From Triparma columacea (Eukaryota > Sar > Bolidophyceae > Parmales > Triparmaceae): 64,000 nucleotides of DNA. A program made the translations under genes and the position numbers. Where the stretch lies: positions 1-64,000 of the forward strand of contig BRYA01000075.1 of the NCBI GenBank assembly GCA_030267965.1, in the 5' to 3' direction. The notes beneath the pieces are model-generated. The model did no database searches. It was not told the DNA's origin and saw only the letters and a list, made by a program, of their open reading frames with translations. Each line of letters begins with the position of its first letter. Within the stretch, counting starts at the first letter, position 1. Shown one piece after another: positions 19,549 through 28,044 of this stretch.

Positions 19549-19810
19549 AAGAAACAATAGAGTAATGCGGCGGCTATGAGCAAAATTTTCGGAATTCGAT
19601 GTACATCAAATTGCTTATTTATTATTGCGATTAGCGTGAGAATGAACAATTTCATATTCTCCAACTAATTTTGTCCCCTCCTTTCGACTCCCTGCTTCCA
19701 AGAAGAAACTTTCTGAGAGGTGGACTCCATATTAGCACCTACACGACACTTCTGCCTAAGTGGAGTACTCTCAAGGCTTTATAAATCACTTTCACATCGT
19801 AATTTGCCTC

Positions 19811-19842
19811 TATAAACTTACGCTTGTGGTAGGTTCGCTCAA
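19811..19842 (+). promoter_or_regulatory. TATA-like and initiator-like element, MYND gene 2
   Basis: TATAAAC at 19811-19817 and GGTAGGTTCGCTC at about 19828-19840 precede the ATG by 34 and about 5 bases. The arrangement is identical in the neighbouring units. Confidence 0.6.
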
Positions 19843-19844
19843 AA

Positions 19845-20999
19845 ATGGAATCGCAATCAGAGGTAGAATCGTCACACAATTCATCAGAGACCACAAATGT
19901 GGCAGTGCATAGTTGGGACGATTTGACAGAAGGTCAACAGTGCTGCATAAACTGGGCTGGTGACCAAGACTGGGATCTCATCAAGGGTTATGCCAAGGAA
20001 CATGGTCCTGAGGTTTTGTTCGGCGTTTATACAGTGCTTGTTGATGAGGATGAATGGAGTGTAGTTTCAGTCCTCACCGCCGCCTCTCAATATGGTAATG
20101 CTGAGATGGTCAAGCTTACCTTAGAGGCCGGTTTCGACAACAAGGAAGCCATGTTCTGGGCCGCAGGCATATCAATTTTCAATAGTGACAACTCAACAAT
20201 CTTGAGATTGCTCTTAGAACATGGACTTGACCCTAATATGGACCTACGATTCGAAGGGTTGTGGGAAAAATGTAGCAAGAACCTTTTGATGGTTGCTGCT
20301 GAAAAGGGACACATTGATCAGGCCATAGCACTTCTCGATCATGGAGCAAATATGAACAAGACAATGGCAGTAAATGGAAACGTTTATTCACCACTTACTG
20401 TTACTGCCAGTTGTGGAGCACACGACATATTCCGGCTGTTTCTCACGCGCGGTGCTATTCCAACCACCGACGATGTGTTTGATGTGTTTGGTTATTGCCT
20501 CAAAGCGTGCAAAGGAGAACACCCTAATCCTAGCCTTAGTAGAGATGTCGCAATAAAGATGGTCGCAACACTTCTTCATCTCGGAAAGCCTGATTCCGAC
20601 GTAGTTCGAGACATATACAATTATGCCGAACCTTCCAGACGAGATCCCACAATCTTCAACATCACGAAACATTACCTTCAAGGCCGTCCCTTCTGCTGCT
20701 ATGTTTGCGAGGCTCTAACTGCCAAGGAGCGTGACAAGCTCCTAATGTGTCCCTGTCGCAACGTCGCTTACTGCTCTCGCTCATGCCAGGTCAAGCACTG
20801 GAGGGAGCACAAGGTGCATTGCAGGGGACCGCTGAACGAAAGGGGGGAGAGTGAGGCGATGGTCAAGAAAAGATCCAAGACAGGGAAGGGAGCGGCGGCG
20901 GGAGGAGCGGATGTGGGAGTAGCGGAAGGAGCAGATGGGACGGGGAAGAATGGCAAGAAGGGGAAGAAGGGCAAGAATAGTAGGGGTAAGAAGAAGTGA
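19845..20999 (+). CDS. Ankyrin-repeat MYND zinc-finger protein 2
   Basis: Intronless, 384 residues, collinear with unit 1. The ankyrin region includes NAEMVKLTLEAGFDNKEAM, TILRLLLEHGLDPN and GHIDQAIALLDHGANMN. The MYND finger begins CYVCEALTAKERDKL and ends YCSRSCQVKHWREHKVHC. Compared with unit 1, the first ankyrin helix region has diverged (QCCINWAGDQDWDLIKGY) while the C-terminal 120 residues are almost identical, a pattern expected from gene conversion at the 3' end. All zinc ligands are retained, so it is probably functional. Confidence 0.9.
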   Translation: MESQSEVESSHNSSETTNVAVHSWDDLTEGQQCCINWAGDQDWDLIKGYAKEHGPEVLFGVYTVLVDEDEWSVVSVLTAASQYGNAEMVKLTLEAGFDNKEAMFWAAGISIFNSDNSTILRLLLEHGLDPNMDLRFEGLWEKCSKNLLMVAAEKGHIDQAIALLDHGANMNKTMAVNGNVYSPLTVTASCGAHDIFRLFLTRGAIPTTDDVFDVFGYCLKACKGEHPNPSLSRDVAIKMVATLLHLGKPDSDVVRDIYNYAEPSRRDPTIFNITKHYLQGRPFCCYVCEALTAKERDKLLMCPCRNVAYCSRSCQVKHWREHKVHCRGPLNERGESEAMVKKRSKTGKGAAAGGADVGVAEGADGTGKNGKKGKKGKNSRGKKK

Positions 21000-21260
21000 A
21001 CGAAACAATAGAGTAATGCGGCGGCTATAAGCAAATATTCATAAATGATGTACATCAAATGTTTATTTTTATTAGCGATTAGCGTGAGAATGAACAATTT
21101 CATATTTCTCCAACTAATTTTGTCCTCTCTCATTTGCTTGCTTCAACAAGAAGATGAAACTTTCTCAGAGTTGACTCCAATATTAGCACCTACACGACAC
21201 TTCTACCTAAGTGGAGTACTTGAGAGGCTCGTTGATCACTTTCGCATCGTAATTTGCAGC

Positions 21261-21292
21261 TATAAACTTACATACTTGGGGTAGGTTCGCTC
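21261..21292 (+). promoter_or_regulatory. TATA-like and initiator-like element, MYND gene 3
   Basis: TATAAAC at 21261-21267 followed by GGGGTAGGTTCGCTC ending at about 21291, a few bases before the ATG at 21297. Conserved in all units. Confidence 0.6.
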
Positions 21293-21296
21293 AAAA

Positions 21297-22757
21297 ATGG
21301 AATCACAATCAGAGGTACAATCGTCACACAATTCATCAGAGACCACAGATGTGGCAGTATCTAGTTATGACGATGACGATTTGACAAATCCAGCAGTTGT
21401 GCTTAGATTGGCTCGTGAGCAAATACAATCGTCACAAGAGGAGGTGTCCAGGTGGTTCAACCGGGACGGGGAGGAGGAGGAGGAGGAGGAGGACTACGAC
21501 GAGCAGGACTACGAAGTGTTCGAGGGTACTCTGGAGGAGATATATCTTCATCATATGGGGTGGTCCAACCCGTCCGAGGAGGAGGAGGAGGACGATGAAG
21601 ATGACGACGACGAGGGATGGGACGGTTTGACAAAAGGTCAGCAGTTGTGCTTGGAATGGGCTGATGAGCAAGACTGGGATCGCATCAAGGGGTATGCCAA
21701 GGAACATGGTCCTGAGGTTTTGATAGGCTTTTATAGAGATGATGAGGATGAGAAATTTTCGGTAACTTCAGTCCTCACTGAGGCCTCTTATCACGATAAT
21801 GTTGAGATGGTCAAGCTTATCTTGGAGGCCGGCTTGGACAACAAGGAAGCCATGTTCTGGGCCGCAAATATATCAATAAAGAATAGTGACAATTCAACAA
21901 TCTTGAGATTGCTCTTAGAACATGGACTTGACCCTAATATGGACCTACAATTCGAAGGGTTGGTGGAAGACGTAAGGGAAATCATTCTTTTGGGGGTTGC
22001 TATTGCTGAGGGACACATTGATCAGGCCATAGCACTTCTCGATCATGGAGCAAATGTGAACAAGACAATGGTTGACCATGGACATGTTCTTTCACCACTT
22101 AGTTTTACTCTGGCTTATGGAGAACACGACATATGCAGGCTGTTTTTCGCGCGCGGTGCTATTCTAACCACCAAAGACGTGCTTTGTGTGTTTGGTACAT
22201 GCTACCTCGCGTGCAAAGGAGAACACACTATCCTAAGTAGAGATGTCGCAATAAAGATGTTTGCAACATTTCTTCATCTCGGAAAGCCCGATTCCGACGT
22301 AGTTCGAGACAAATTTGATTTATTCCATCCTTCCCAACGCGATCCTACAATCGCCAACATCATTAAACAGTACCTTCAAGGCCGTCCCTTCTGCTGCTCT
22401 GTTTGCGAGGCTCTAACAGCCAAGGAGCGTGACCGTGACAAGCTCCTAATGTGTCCCTGTCGCAATGTCGCCTACTGCTCTCGCTCATGCCAGGTCAAGC
22501 ACTGGAGGGAGCACAAGGTGCATTGCAGGGGACCGCTGAACGAAAGGGGGGAGAGCGAGGCGATGGTCAAGAAAAGATCCAAGACAGGGAAGGGGACGAA
22601 GGGGGGAGGAGAGGATGTGGGAGCAGCGGAAGGAGCAGGTGCGACGGGGGGAGGAGCGGATGGGGGAGTAGCGGAAGGCGCAGGTGCGACGGGGAAGAAT
22701 GGCAAGAAGGGCAAGAAGGGGAAGAAGGGCAAGAAGGGTAGGGGTAAGAAGAAGTGA
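21297..22757 (+). CDS. Ankyrin-repeat MYND protein 3, with acidic insertion
   Basis: Intronless, 486 residues. It differs from its siblings by an insertion of about 95 residues (about 25-120) dominated by Glu/Asp runs (GEEEEEEEDYDEQDYEVFEG and later EEEEEDDEDDDDEG). The insert starts with a DLTNPAVVLRLAREQ segment that looks like a partial duplicate of the usual DLT-GQ-CLEWA-EQ block, which recurs after it. The ankyrin-like repeats and MYND finger (CSVCEAL, CPC, YCSRSCQVKHWREHKVHC) follow; the finger's first loop has two extra residues (ERDRDKL). The tail carries a duplicated Gly/Ala-rich GVAEGAGATG unit before the Lys-rich end. Confidence 0.88.
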   Translation: MESQSEVQSSHNSSETTDVAVSSYDDDDLTNPAVVLRLAREQIQSSQEEVSRWFNRDGEEEEEEEDYDEQDYEVFEGTLEEIYLHHMGWSNPSEEEEEDDEDDDDEGWDGLTKGQQLCLEWADEQDWDRIKGYAKEHGPEVLIGFYRDDEDEKFSVTSVLTEASYHDNVEMVKLILEAGLDNKEAMFWAANISIKNSDNSTILRLLLEHGLDPNMDLQFEGLVEDVREIILLGVAIAEGHIDQAIALLDHGANVNKTMVDHGHVLSPLSFTLAYGEHDICRLFFARGAILTTKDVLCVFGTCYLACKGEHTILSRDVAIKMFATFLHLGKPDSDVVRDKFDLFHPSQRDPTIANIIKQYLQGRPFCCSVCEALTAKERDRDKLLMCPCRNVAYCSRSCQVKHWREHKVHCRGPLNERGESEAMVKKRSKTGKGTKGGGEDVGAAEGAGATGGGADGGVAEGAGATGKNGKKGKKGKKGKKGRGKKK

Positions 22758-23011
22758 ACGAAACAATAAAGTAATGCGGCGGCTATAGGCAATTTTTCAG
22801 AATTCGATGTACATCAAATTGCTTATTTTTTAGCGATTAGCGTGAGAATGAACGAATTTATATTTCTCCTATTTTGTCCCTCCTTTGACTCCTGCTTCCA
22901 AGATGAAACTTTCTCAGAGGTGGACTCCAATATTAGCACCTAAACGACACTTCTGCCTAAGTGGAGTACTTTCAAGTTTTTTAAAATAAATTTCACATCG
23001 TAATTTCCCGC

Positions 23012-23042
23012 TATAAACTTACATTCGGGATAGGTTCGCTCA
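23012..23042 (+). promoter_or_regulatory. TATA-like and initiator-like element, MYND gene 4
   Basis: TATAAAC at 23012-23018 and GATAGGTTCGCTC at about 23029-23041, with the ATG at 23046. Same layout as in the other three units, with one substitution in the GGTAGG motif. Confidence 0.6.
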
Positions 23043-23045
23043 AAA

Positions 23046-25529
23046 ATGGAAACACAATCAGAGGTACAATCGTCACACAATTCATCAGAGACCACAAATA
23101 CAGTATCTAGTTGGGACGATTTGACAGCAGGTCAACAGTGCTGCATAGACTGGGCTGGTGACCAAGACTGGGATCGCATCAAGGGGTATGCCAAGGAACA
23201 TGGTCCTGAGGTTTTGTTAGGCGTTTATACAAAGCAAGTTGATGAGAAATGGGGCGTAGCTTCAGTCCTCTCTATCGCATCTCGTCACGATAATGTTGAG
23301 ATCGTCAAGCTTATCTTAGAGGCCGGCTTCGACAACAAGGAAGCCATGCACTTGGCCGCAGTCCTATCAATGTCAAATAGTGACAATTCAACAATCTTGA
23401 GATTGCTCTTAGAACATGGACTTGACCCTAATACGGACCTACAAATTGAAGGGCTGATGGGAGAATCTTCAAACCTTTTGGTGTTTGCTGTTCAAAGGGG
23501 ACATATGGATCAGGCCATAGCACTTCTCGATCATGGAGCAAATGTGAACAAGACAATGGTTCACTCTGATGGACATGTTCTTTCACCACTTGCTTTTACG
23601 CTCTGTTATGGAGCACTCGACTTATGCAGGCTATTTCTCACGCGCGGTGCTATCCCAACCACCAATGACGTGTATAATGTGATTATTTTCTGCCTCGGAG
23701 CTTGCAAAGGAGAACACCCTAGGCTTAGTAGAGATGTCGCAATAAAGATGTTCACAACATTTCTTCATCTCGGAAAGCCCGATTCTGACGTAGTTCGAGA
23801 CAAATTCAATTTATGCATTCCTTCCAGACTCGATCCTACAATCACCAACATCACGAAACATTACCTTCAAGGCCGTCCCTTCTGCTGCTTTGTTTGCGAA
23901 GCTCTAACTGCCAAGGAGCGTGACAAGCTACAAATGTGTCCCTGTCGCAACGTCGCCTACTGCTCTCGGTCATGCCAGCTCAAACACTGGAAGAAGCACA
24001 AGGTGCTATGCACGGGACCGCTGAACGAAAGGGGGGAGAGTGAGGCAATGGTCAAGAAAAGATCCAAGACAGGGAAGGGGATGAAAGGGGGAGGAGCGGA
24101 CGCATCGAACCCATCAAATAGAAGCGCGGGAGAACGCCCACGAAACACAATGACATCGCTTCAGGAAACTGCTGCGGACGACGCGATGTCCGCCGACGAC
24201 ATCGAGCTCGCGCTGGACAGCGGCCCCTTCGCGACGTGGGCCGCGCCGCTCGCCGCGCTCGCGGCCCTCGTGGCCGAGGCGAAGCCGGCGCGCGTCGTGA
24301 GCCCGGCCGAGTTCCTGCGGCGCTGCGTCGACGGCGGCGCGCGCTGCGTGGACGTGCGGTCGCCGGGCGAATTCGCCAAGGACGCCGTCCCGGGGGCGAT
24401 CTCCGTGCCGCTCCTCGACGACGCGGAGCGCGCCGAGGTGGGGAAGTGCTACAAGAAGCAGGGCCGCGCCGAGGCCATGCGGCTCGGCCTCGCGAAGCTC
24501 AGGAAGCGGGGCGGCCTGAGTTCGCTCGCGACGGAAGCCGCGGGCGAGGCCAAAGTCGTTGGCGTCTACTGCTGGCGCGGCGGCTTGCGGAGCGGGTCCG
24601 TGGCGTGGCTGCTGGCGCGGCGGGGCATCGACGTCTTTGTCTTGGACGGGGGCTACCGGGCCTACAAAAAGCACCTGCGCGCGCTGTTTGAACAGGGCCC
24701 GCGCGTGGTTATCGTGGGCGGCCGCACGGGCGCCGGCAAGACGCGCGTGCTGCGGGCGCTGGTGAAGCAGGGCGCGCAAGTGTTGGACTTGGAAGGGCTC
24801 GCGGCGCATCGAGGCTCGGCCTTCGGGGCCCTGGGCGGCGCGGCGCAGCCGTCGAACGCGGCGTATGAAACGACGTGCGCCATGGCCTGGCGCGCGCTTG
24901 ACCCCACGAGGGACGTCTATGTGGAGAATGAGGAGGGTCATATCGGCCGGTGTTTAGTGCCGCCGCCGCTCTACACGCGCATGCGCGAAGCGCCGCGCTG
25001 CGTCGGCGTCGAGGCGTCGGATGCCGCGCGCGTCGCGCACCTCCTCGCGGACTACGCCGAGGACGCCAAGGCGGCCCCGGGCGGCACGCGCGCGCGCCTC
25101 GACGCCGCGCTTGCGCGCGTCGCCAAGCGGCTGGGCCCCCAGGACACGGCGCGCGCGCGGGCGTGCCTCGACGCGGGCGACCTCGCGGCGTGCGCGCGCA
25201 TGCTCCTGGCGCGCTACTACGACAAGCTCTACGACCGCCACCTTGGCAAGCGCGGCGACGCGGTCCTCGCCGTCCGGGCCGCGGACCCCTTCGACGCCGC
25301 GGCCGTCGCCGACGCCATTGTCGCCGCCGTAGCGCGCGCCGACGCTGCGGACCTCCCGCTGACGCCGCCCGTCGAGGCGGGTCACGCGACGCGGCCGAGT
25401 AGCGGATGTGGGAGTAGCGGAAGGAGCAGGTGCGACGGGGGGAGGAGCGGATGGGGGAGTAGCGGAAGGCGCAGGTGCGACGGGGAAGAATGGCAAGAAT
25501 GGGAAGAAGGGGAAGAAGGGCAAGAATAA
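23046..25529 (+). CDS. MYND protein 4 fused by insertion to SelU
   Basis: An 827-residue continuous frame. Residues 1-351 are a normal array member: ankyrin-like repeats, then a MYND finger (CFVCEAL, CPC, YCSRSCQLKHWKKHKVLC). At 24101 the sequence changes abruptly to extremely GC-rich DNA encoding a whole tRNA 2-selenouridine synthase, which runs in frame to about 25403. The frame then re-enters the MYND-gene tail, but shifted by one base, so the usual Lys-rich end (KNGKKGKKGK) is replaced by a Gly/Ser/Arg then Trp/Glu-rich peptide and stops at 25529, short of the ancestral stop at about 25546. The product may be made as a fusion, or SelU may start at its own ATG at 24150. Confidence 0.8.
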   Translation: METQSEVQSSHNSSETTNTVSSWDDLTAGQQCCIDWAGDQDWDRIKGYAKEHGPEVLLGVYTKQVDEKWGVASVLSIASRHDNVEIVKLILEAGFDNKEAMHLAAVLSMSNSDNSTILRLLLEHGLDPNTDLQIEGLMGESSNLLVFAVQRGHMDQAIALLDHGANVNKTMVHSDGHVLSPLAFTLCYGALDLCRLFLTRGAIPTTNDVYNVIIFCLGACKGEHPRLSRDVAIKMFTTFLHLGKPDSDVVRDKFNLCIPSRLDPTITNITKHYLQGRPFCCFVCEALTAKERDKLQMCPCRNVAYCSRSCQLKHWKKHKVLCTGPLNERGESEAMVKKRSKTGKGMKGGGADASNPSNRSAGERPRNTMTSLQETAADDAMSADDIELALDSGPFATWAAPLAALAALVAEAKPARVVSPAEFLRRCVDGGARCVDVRSPGEFAKDAVPGAISVPLLDDAERAEVGKCYKKQGRAEAMRLGLAKLRKRGGLSSLATEAAGEAKVVGVYCWRGGLRSGSVAWLLARRGIDVFVLDGGYRAYKKHLRALFEQGPRVVIVGGRTGAGKTRVLRALVKQGAQVLDLEGLAAHRGSAFGALGGAAQPSNAAYETTCAMAWRALDPTRDVYVENEEGHIGRCLVPPPLYTRMREAPRCVGVEASDAARVAHLLADYAEDAKAAPGGTRARLDAALARVAKRLGPQDTARARACLDAGDLAACARMLLARYYDKLYDRHLGKRGDAVLAVRAADPFDAAAVADAIVAAVARADAADLPLTPPVEAGHATRPSSGCGSSGRSRCDGGRSGWGSSGRRRCDGEEWQEWEEGEEGQE
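24101..25406 (+). mobile_element. GC-rich foreign insert carrying selU, flanked by 6-bp repeat
   Basis: The host gene's AGCGGA (24095-24100) is repeated at the right edge (25401-25406), after which the MYND tail resumes exactly where it left off (GGATGTGGGAGTAGCGGAAG, as in unit 2). The added 1306 bases explain the +1 frameshift of the tail. Composition jumps from ordinary to very GC-rich: two 60-base rows I counted gave about 72 and 83 percent GC. No transposase, terminal inverted repeats, introns or poly(A) are visible. The 6-bp repeat could be a target-site duplication or microhomology at a repair junction. Confidence 0.75.
24150..25403 (+). CDS. selU: SelU-like tRNA 2-selenouridine synthase (within the fused ORF)
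   Basis: About 418 residues from ATG 24150, close to the usual SelU/MnmH length. The rhodanese domain (RCVDVRSPGEFAKDAVPGAI) carries the catalytic cysteine in VYCWRGGLRSGSVAWLL. A P-loop follows (VVIVGGRTGAGKTRVL), then the family-typical VLDLEGLAAHRGSAFG and VENEEGHIGR-LVPPPLY blocks. The enzyme exchanges sulfur for selenium at the wobble uridine of certain tRNAs, using selenophosphate. It has no stop codon of its own: the frame continues into the host gene's tail. Its base composition differs sharply from every other gene here, which points to horizontal origin or translocation from a GC-rich genome. Many GC-rich bacteria and algae could be donors; I cannot choose between them. Confidence 0.85.
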
Positions 25530-25666
25530 TAGGGGTAAGAAGAAGTGAACGAAACAATACAGAAATGAGGCGGCTATAAGCAATTTTTCAGAATTCGTAG
25601 AGACAAGTTTTTCTTTTTTAATTCTCTCTCTCCCCCCCCCTCCCTATTTACCAACGCCCCCCCTTT

Positions 25667-27832
25667 TCAACTCCCTGCGCTCCTCTCGATGAAACCTTCC
25701 CTAGCACCTCCACATTCAGGGCAGACGTAATCCTCTGGGAAGAACTTGAATTCCCTACCCTTCGCTGGGAAGAGGGTGTAACCGCATGAGCCGCACTCGT
25801 ATATTGAAACTGTACTATCTTGGGGGGAGGAGGGAGGTGTGGAGGGGGTGGGTGAAGGGGGAGACGAAGGGGGAGACGAAGGTGAGGGGTCGTCTGTGCG
25901 GGGGGGGGGGAGGAGAAGGGAACACATGAGGGGGGAGAAGGGTGAGATATATTCATCGAAGGCGCAAGGATTTCGTACAGACCCGCCAACAACAGGCCAC
26001 AATATTTTTCGCACTCTTTTTCTCTTTTTCTTTTCAAACATTTTACGTTCTAATGTTTGAACTCCCTCCCTTCCCCTTGCCCCCCCCCCCCCACCCCCCA
26101 CCCCCCAACCCCCTTTGCCCTATCCCACTTCTCCCCTTGCTATTCTTTACACACCTTCCTTATCCTTGTCTTTCCCTAGCAGTCCCCTCGCCGCCTTCTG
26201 GCTTTCCGTCATTCCCGCATACGGGTCATCATCATCCTTCTTCATCCCTTCCACCACAAGGTTCCCGTCCTTGTCGTACTCAGGCTGGAAGGCCTGGTGG
26301 GCGTAGTAGTCGGCGGCGGAGGATTTGAAAGAATTTGATACCACCTCGTCGTATATGGAACGAGCCGTCTCCTCTGAGACACCGAGGAGGTCCCAACCCT
26401 TCGTCATCTCAGTCTGGGGGGGGGGGGGAGGGAAGGGGAGGGAGGAAAAGAGTAAGGTGGGCGTGCAGATAGTGGTGCTGTTGTTGTGATTTGTTCCTCA
26501 GAATGCTTGTTTAGCAGCCGTTTGCTCTTTGCTGGTGATATATATATATATATAGTTGAGCGAGTCTACTACATGCACGTCTCATATCATAACTGAAGAA
26601 AGTCGTTGGGCTATCTCTTCATCAGAACAAGCACACTCCTATTCCTCCTCATCACTTCGCTCCTTATCAAGCTCACCTGCCCCTCCCCCATGCTAACGAC
26701 CATGGACTTGTACGCGCTCTCCCCCATGGTCCTCTGTGCGACCTCAACAATTTCCTTCCCCCCGCTTCTGTAGTTGCTCGCCAGCATGTCCCTGATAGGC
26801 TGCAGCGCTTGCCGGCCCTCCGGGCTCTTAAGGATCCGCTCCCCGAAGAAGAGGAGCTTCCCGCGGGAGGCGGGGGCCTTGCGCATGTTCTTGGCCGTCA
26901 GGACAAGCAGCTCGGCGGCCCTGTTCTCAGAGAGGCCAAAGAGGGAGAAGACGTAGCTGAGGGAAGATATGGCGGAGGTGGAGATTATCTTCTTCTTCAT
27001 GAAAAGCTCAAGGTACGCGGTCACCATCTACGGGAGGGGGTTGAGTGTTAGTGGATCGTTTTAGGATGAAACAAATACAACTACAGCAAATCACGCTCTC
27101 ACCTCGGTGCGGCGCCCAAACAGCTTGCTCTTGGTCTCCTTGTAACACAGCGACATCTCGTCGAGGTTGTTCGCGTGGTATACCATCTCGCTCGCGAACT
27201 GAGCCACTAGGTTGTCCTGCCTGCGTGTGAAGGCCCTGGTACCCAGGTAGCCTCCCCCAACGAGAGTGGCGGCGGAGGCGACTGCGGGGGCGACGACGTT
27301 GATCATGACAGAGCGGGGGTCGATATCTGGGGCCGCGACTTGGTTGGAATAACCATCATCAGTCACTGCAACTTCAGCCTCTGGAAGGGCAATGGGTGGG
27401 TAAGGGGAGTAGGGGGTGATGTTGTGTTAGGGAGAGAGTTGAGATGGAGGGTGGGCCGTGAAGAGGTGAGAAGCAACAGGGAAAATGGATCGAACACCCC
27501 CGTACACCACCAAACATCCCCATTTGCTCGACGACATCGGCGAATCAGGTGGTTGTCGTTGTGGATAGCTTCTCACCTCCATATTCTGAACCACCTACAG
27601 CCTCTCCCTCTTCATCATACAGCGACGTGATACCCTCTCGTGTATCACTAACCGCCACAACGTTCTCAGGCAAGCCCAAATTCACAGATCGTTGTGACCG
27701 AGACAGTGGCTGATCCTCTGGAAGCTGAGCCTGAGCTCGGAGCGGAGCCAGGCGATGGAATGTGGTAGGTGGGAGTGGGCTAAATGCCGTGACTACCCCA
27801 AGAAGGGCAAATCCGACAGCAAACCTGACCAT
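25667..27832 (-). CDS. Plastid rubredoxin-domain protein with helical N-terminal region
   Basis: Five exons (27832-27577, 27380-27103, 27027-26677, 26413-26155, 25818-25667) encode 431 residues, with every junction frame-consistent. The start MVRFAVGFALLGVVTAFSP is a signal peptide with AF at cleavage, so secondary-plastid targeting is likely. Exon 2 includes a hydrophobic segment (MINVVAPAVASAATLVGGGYLG), a probable membrane anchor. Exons 2-4 are mostly helical (SLFGLSENRAAELLVLTAKN). The last exon is a rubredoxin domain: YECGSCGYTLFPAKG and EDYVCPECGG give the four Fe-binding cysteines. Plastid rubredoxins act in photosystem assembly, but the usual RBD1 has the rubredoxin before a C-terminal anchor, so this order is different. 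Confidence 0.85.
26533..26556. repeat. (TA)n microsatellite in intron
   Basis: A short run of TA dinucleotides (about ten units) sits in the intron between exons 3 and 4 of the rubredoxin-domain gene. It is likely to vary in length and has no other apparent role. Confidence 0.7.
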
Positions 27833-28044
27833 AAGAAGATTGGGTGACAATGAGAGCACCTCAGCAAAAATTGCTTGAAGTAGTATTTAGGGCCCAGTTC
27901 ACCTTTACGGACCTACACACGACGCTTACAAATACCGCCGCATCTTTCACATCACATAAATCACATCTAAGTTGCACAAAAGCCGTCCATTCTCACAAAG
28001 AAACCATCTCCCTCGGCAAACATCATTTCGCTAAGTGCCCAATA
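27833..28044. promoter_or_regulatory. 212-bp bidirectional promoter of two plastid-protein genes
   Basis: Start codons of the rubredoxin-domain gene (minus) and the TIC110-like gene (plus) are only 212 bases apart, so their core promoters must overlap or abut. Both products carry plastid presequences, so co-expression is plausible. I see no strong TATA box. Confidence 0.55.

Larger units (their letters stand above)
18160..25600. repeat. Tandem array of four MYND-gene units with flanks
   Basis: Four head-to-tail units with start codons at 18397, 19845, 21297 and 23046 share not only coding sequence but also about 200 bp of 5' flank and the 3' flank (GAAACAATAGAGTAATGCGGCGGCTAT-like). The first two units are about 1450 bp apart. 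The third is about 300 bp longer because of an acidic insertion, and the fourth is lengthened by the GC-rich selU insert. The units arose by unequal crossing over of a gene with its promoter. Confidence 0.92.

Noticed and set aside
18397..25529. CRISPR-like interpretation of the repeated units
   Set aside because: Units are whole eukaryotic genes of about 1.45 kb with coding conservation, not short repeats with spacers.
24114..25583. Several long frames on both strands inside the selU insert (up to about 280 codons)
   Set aside because: Very GC-rich DNA lacks stop codons by chance. These frames are Arg/Ala/Pro-rich with no motifs, whereas the SelU frame has all family motifs.
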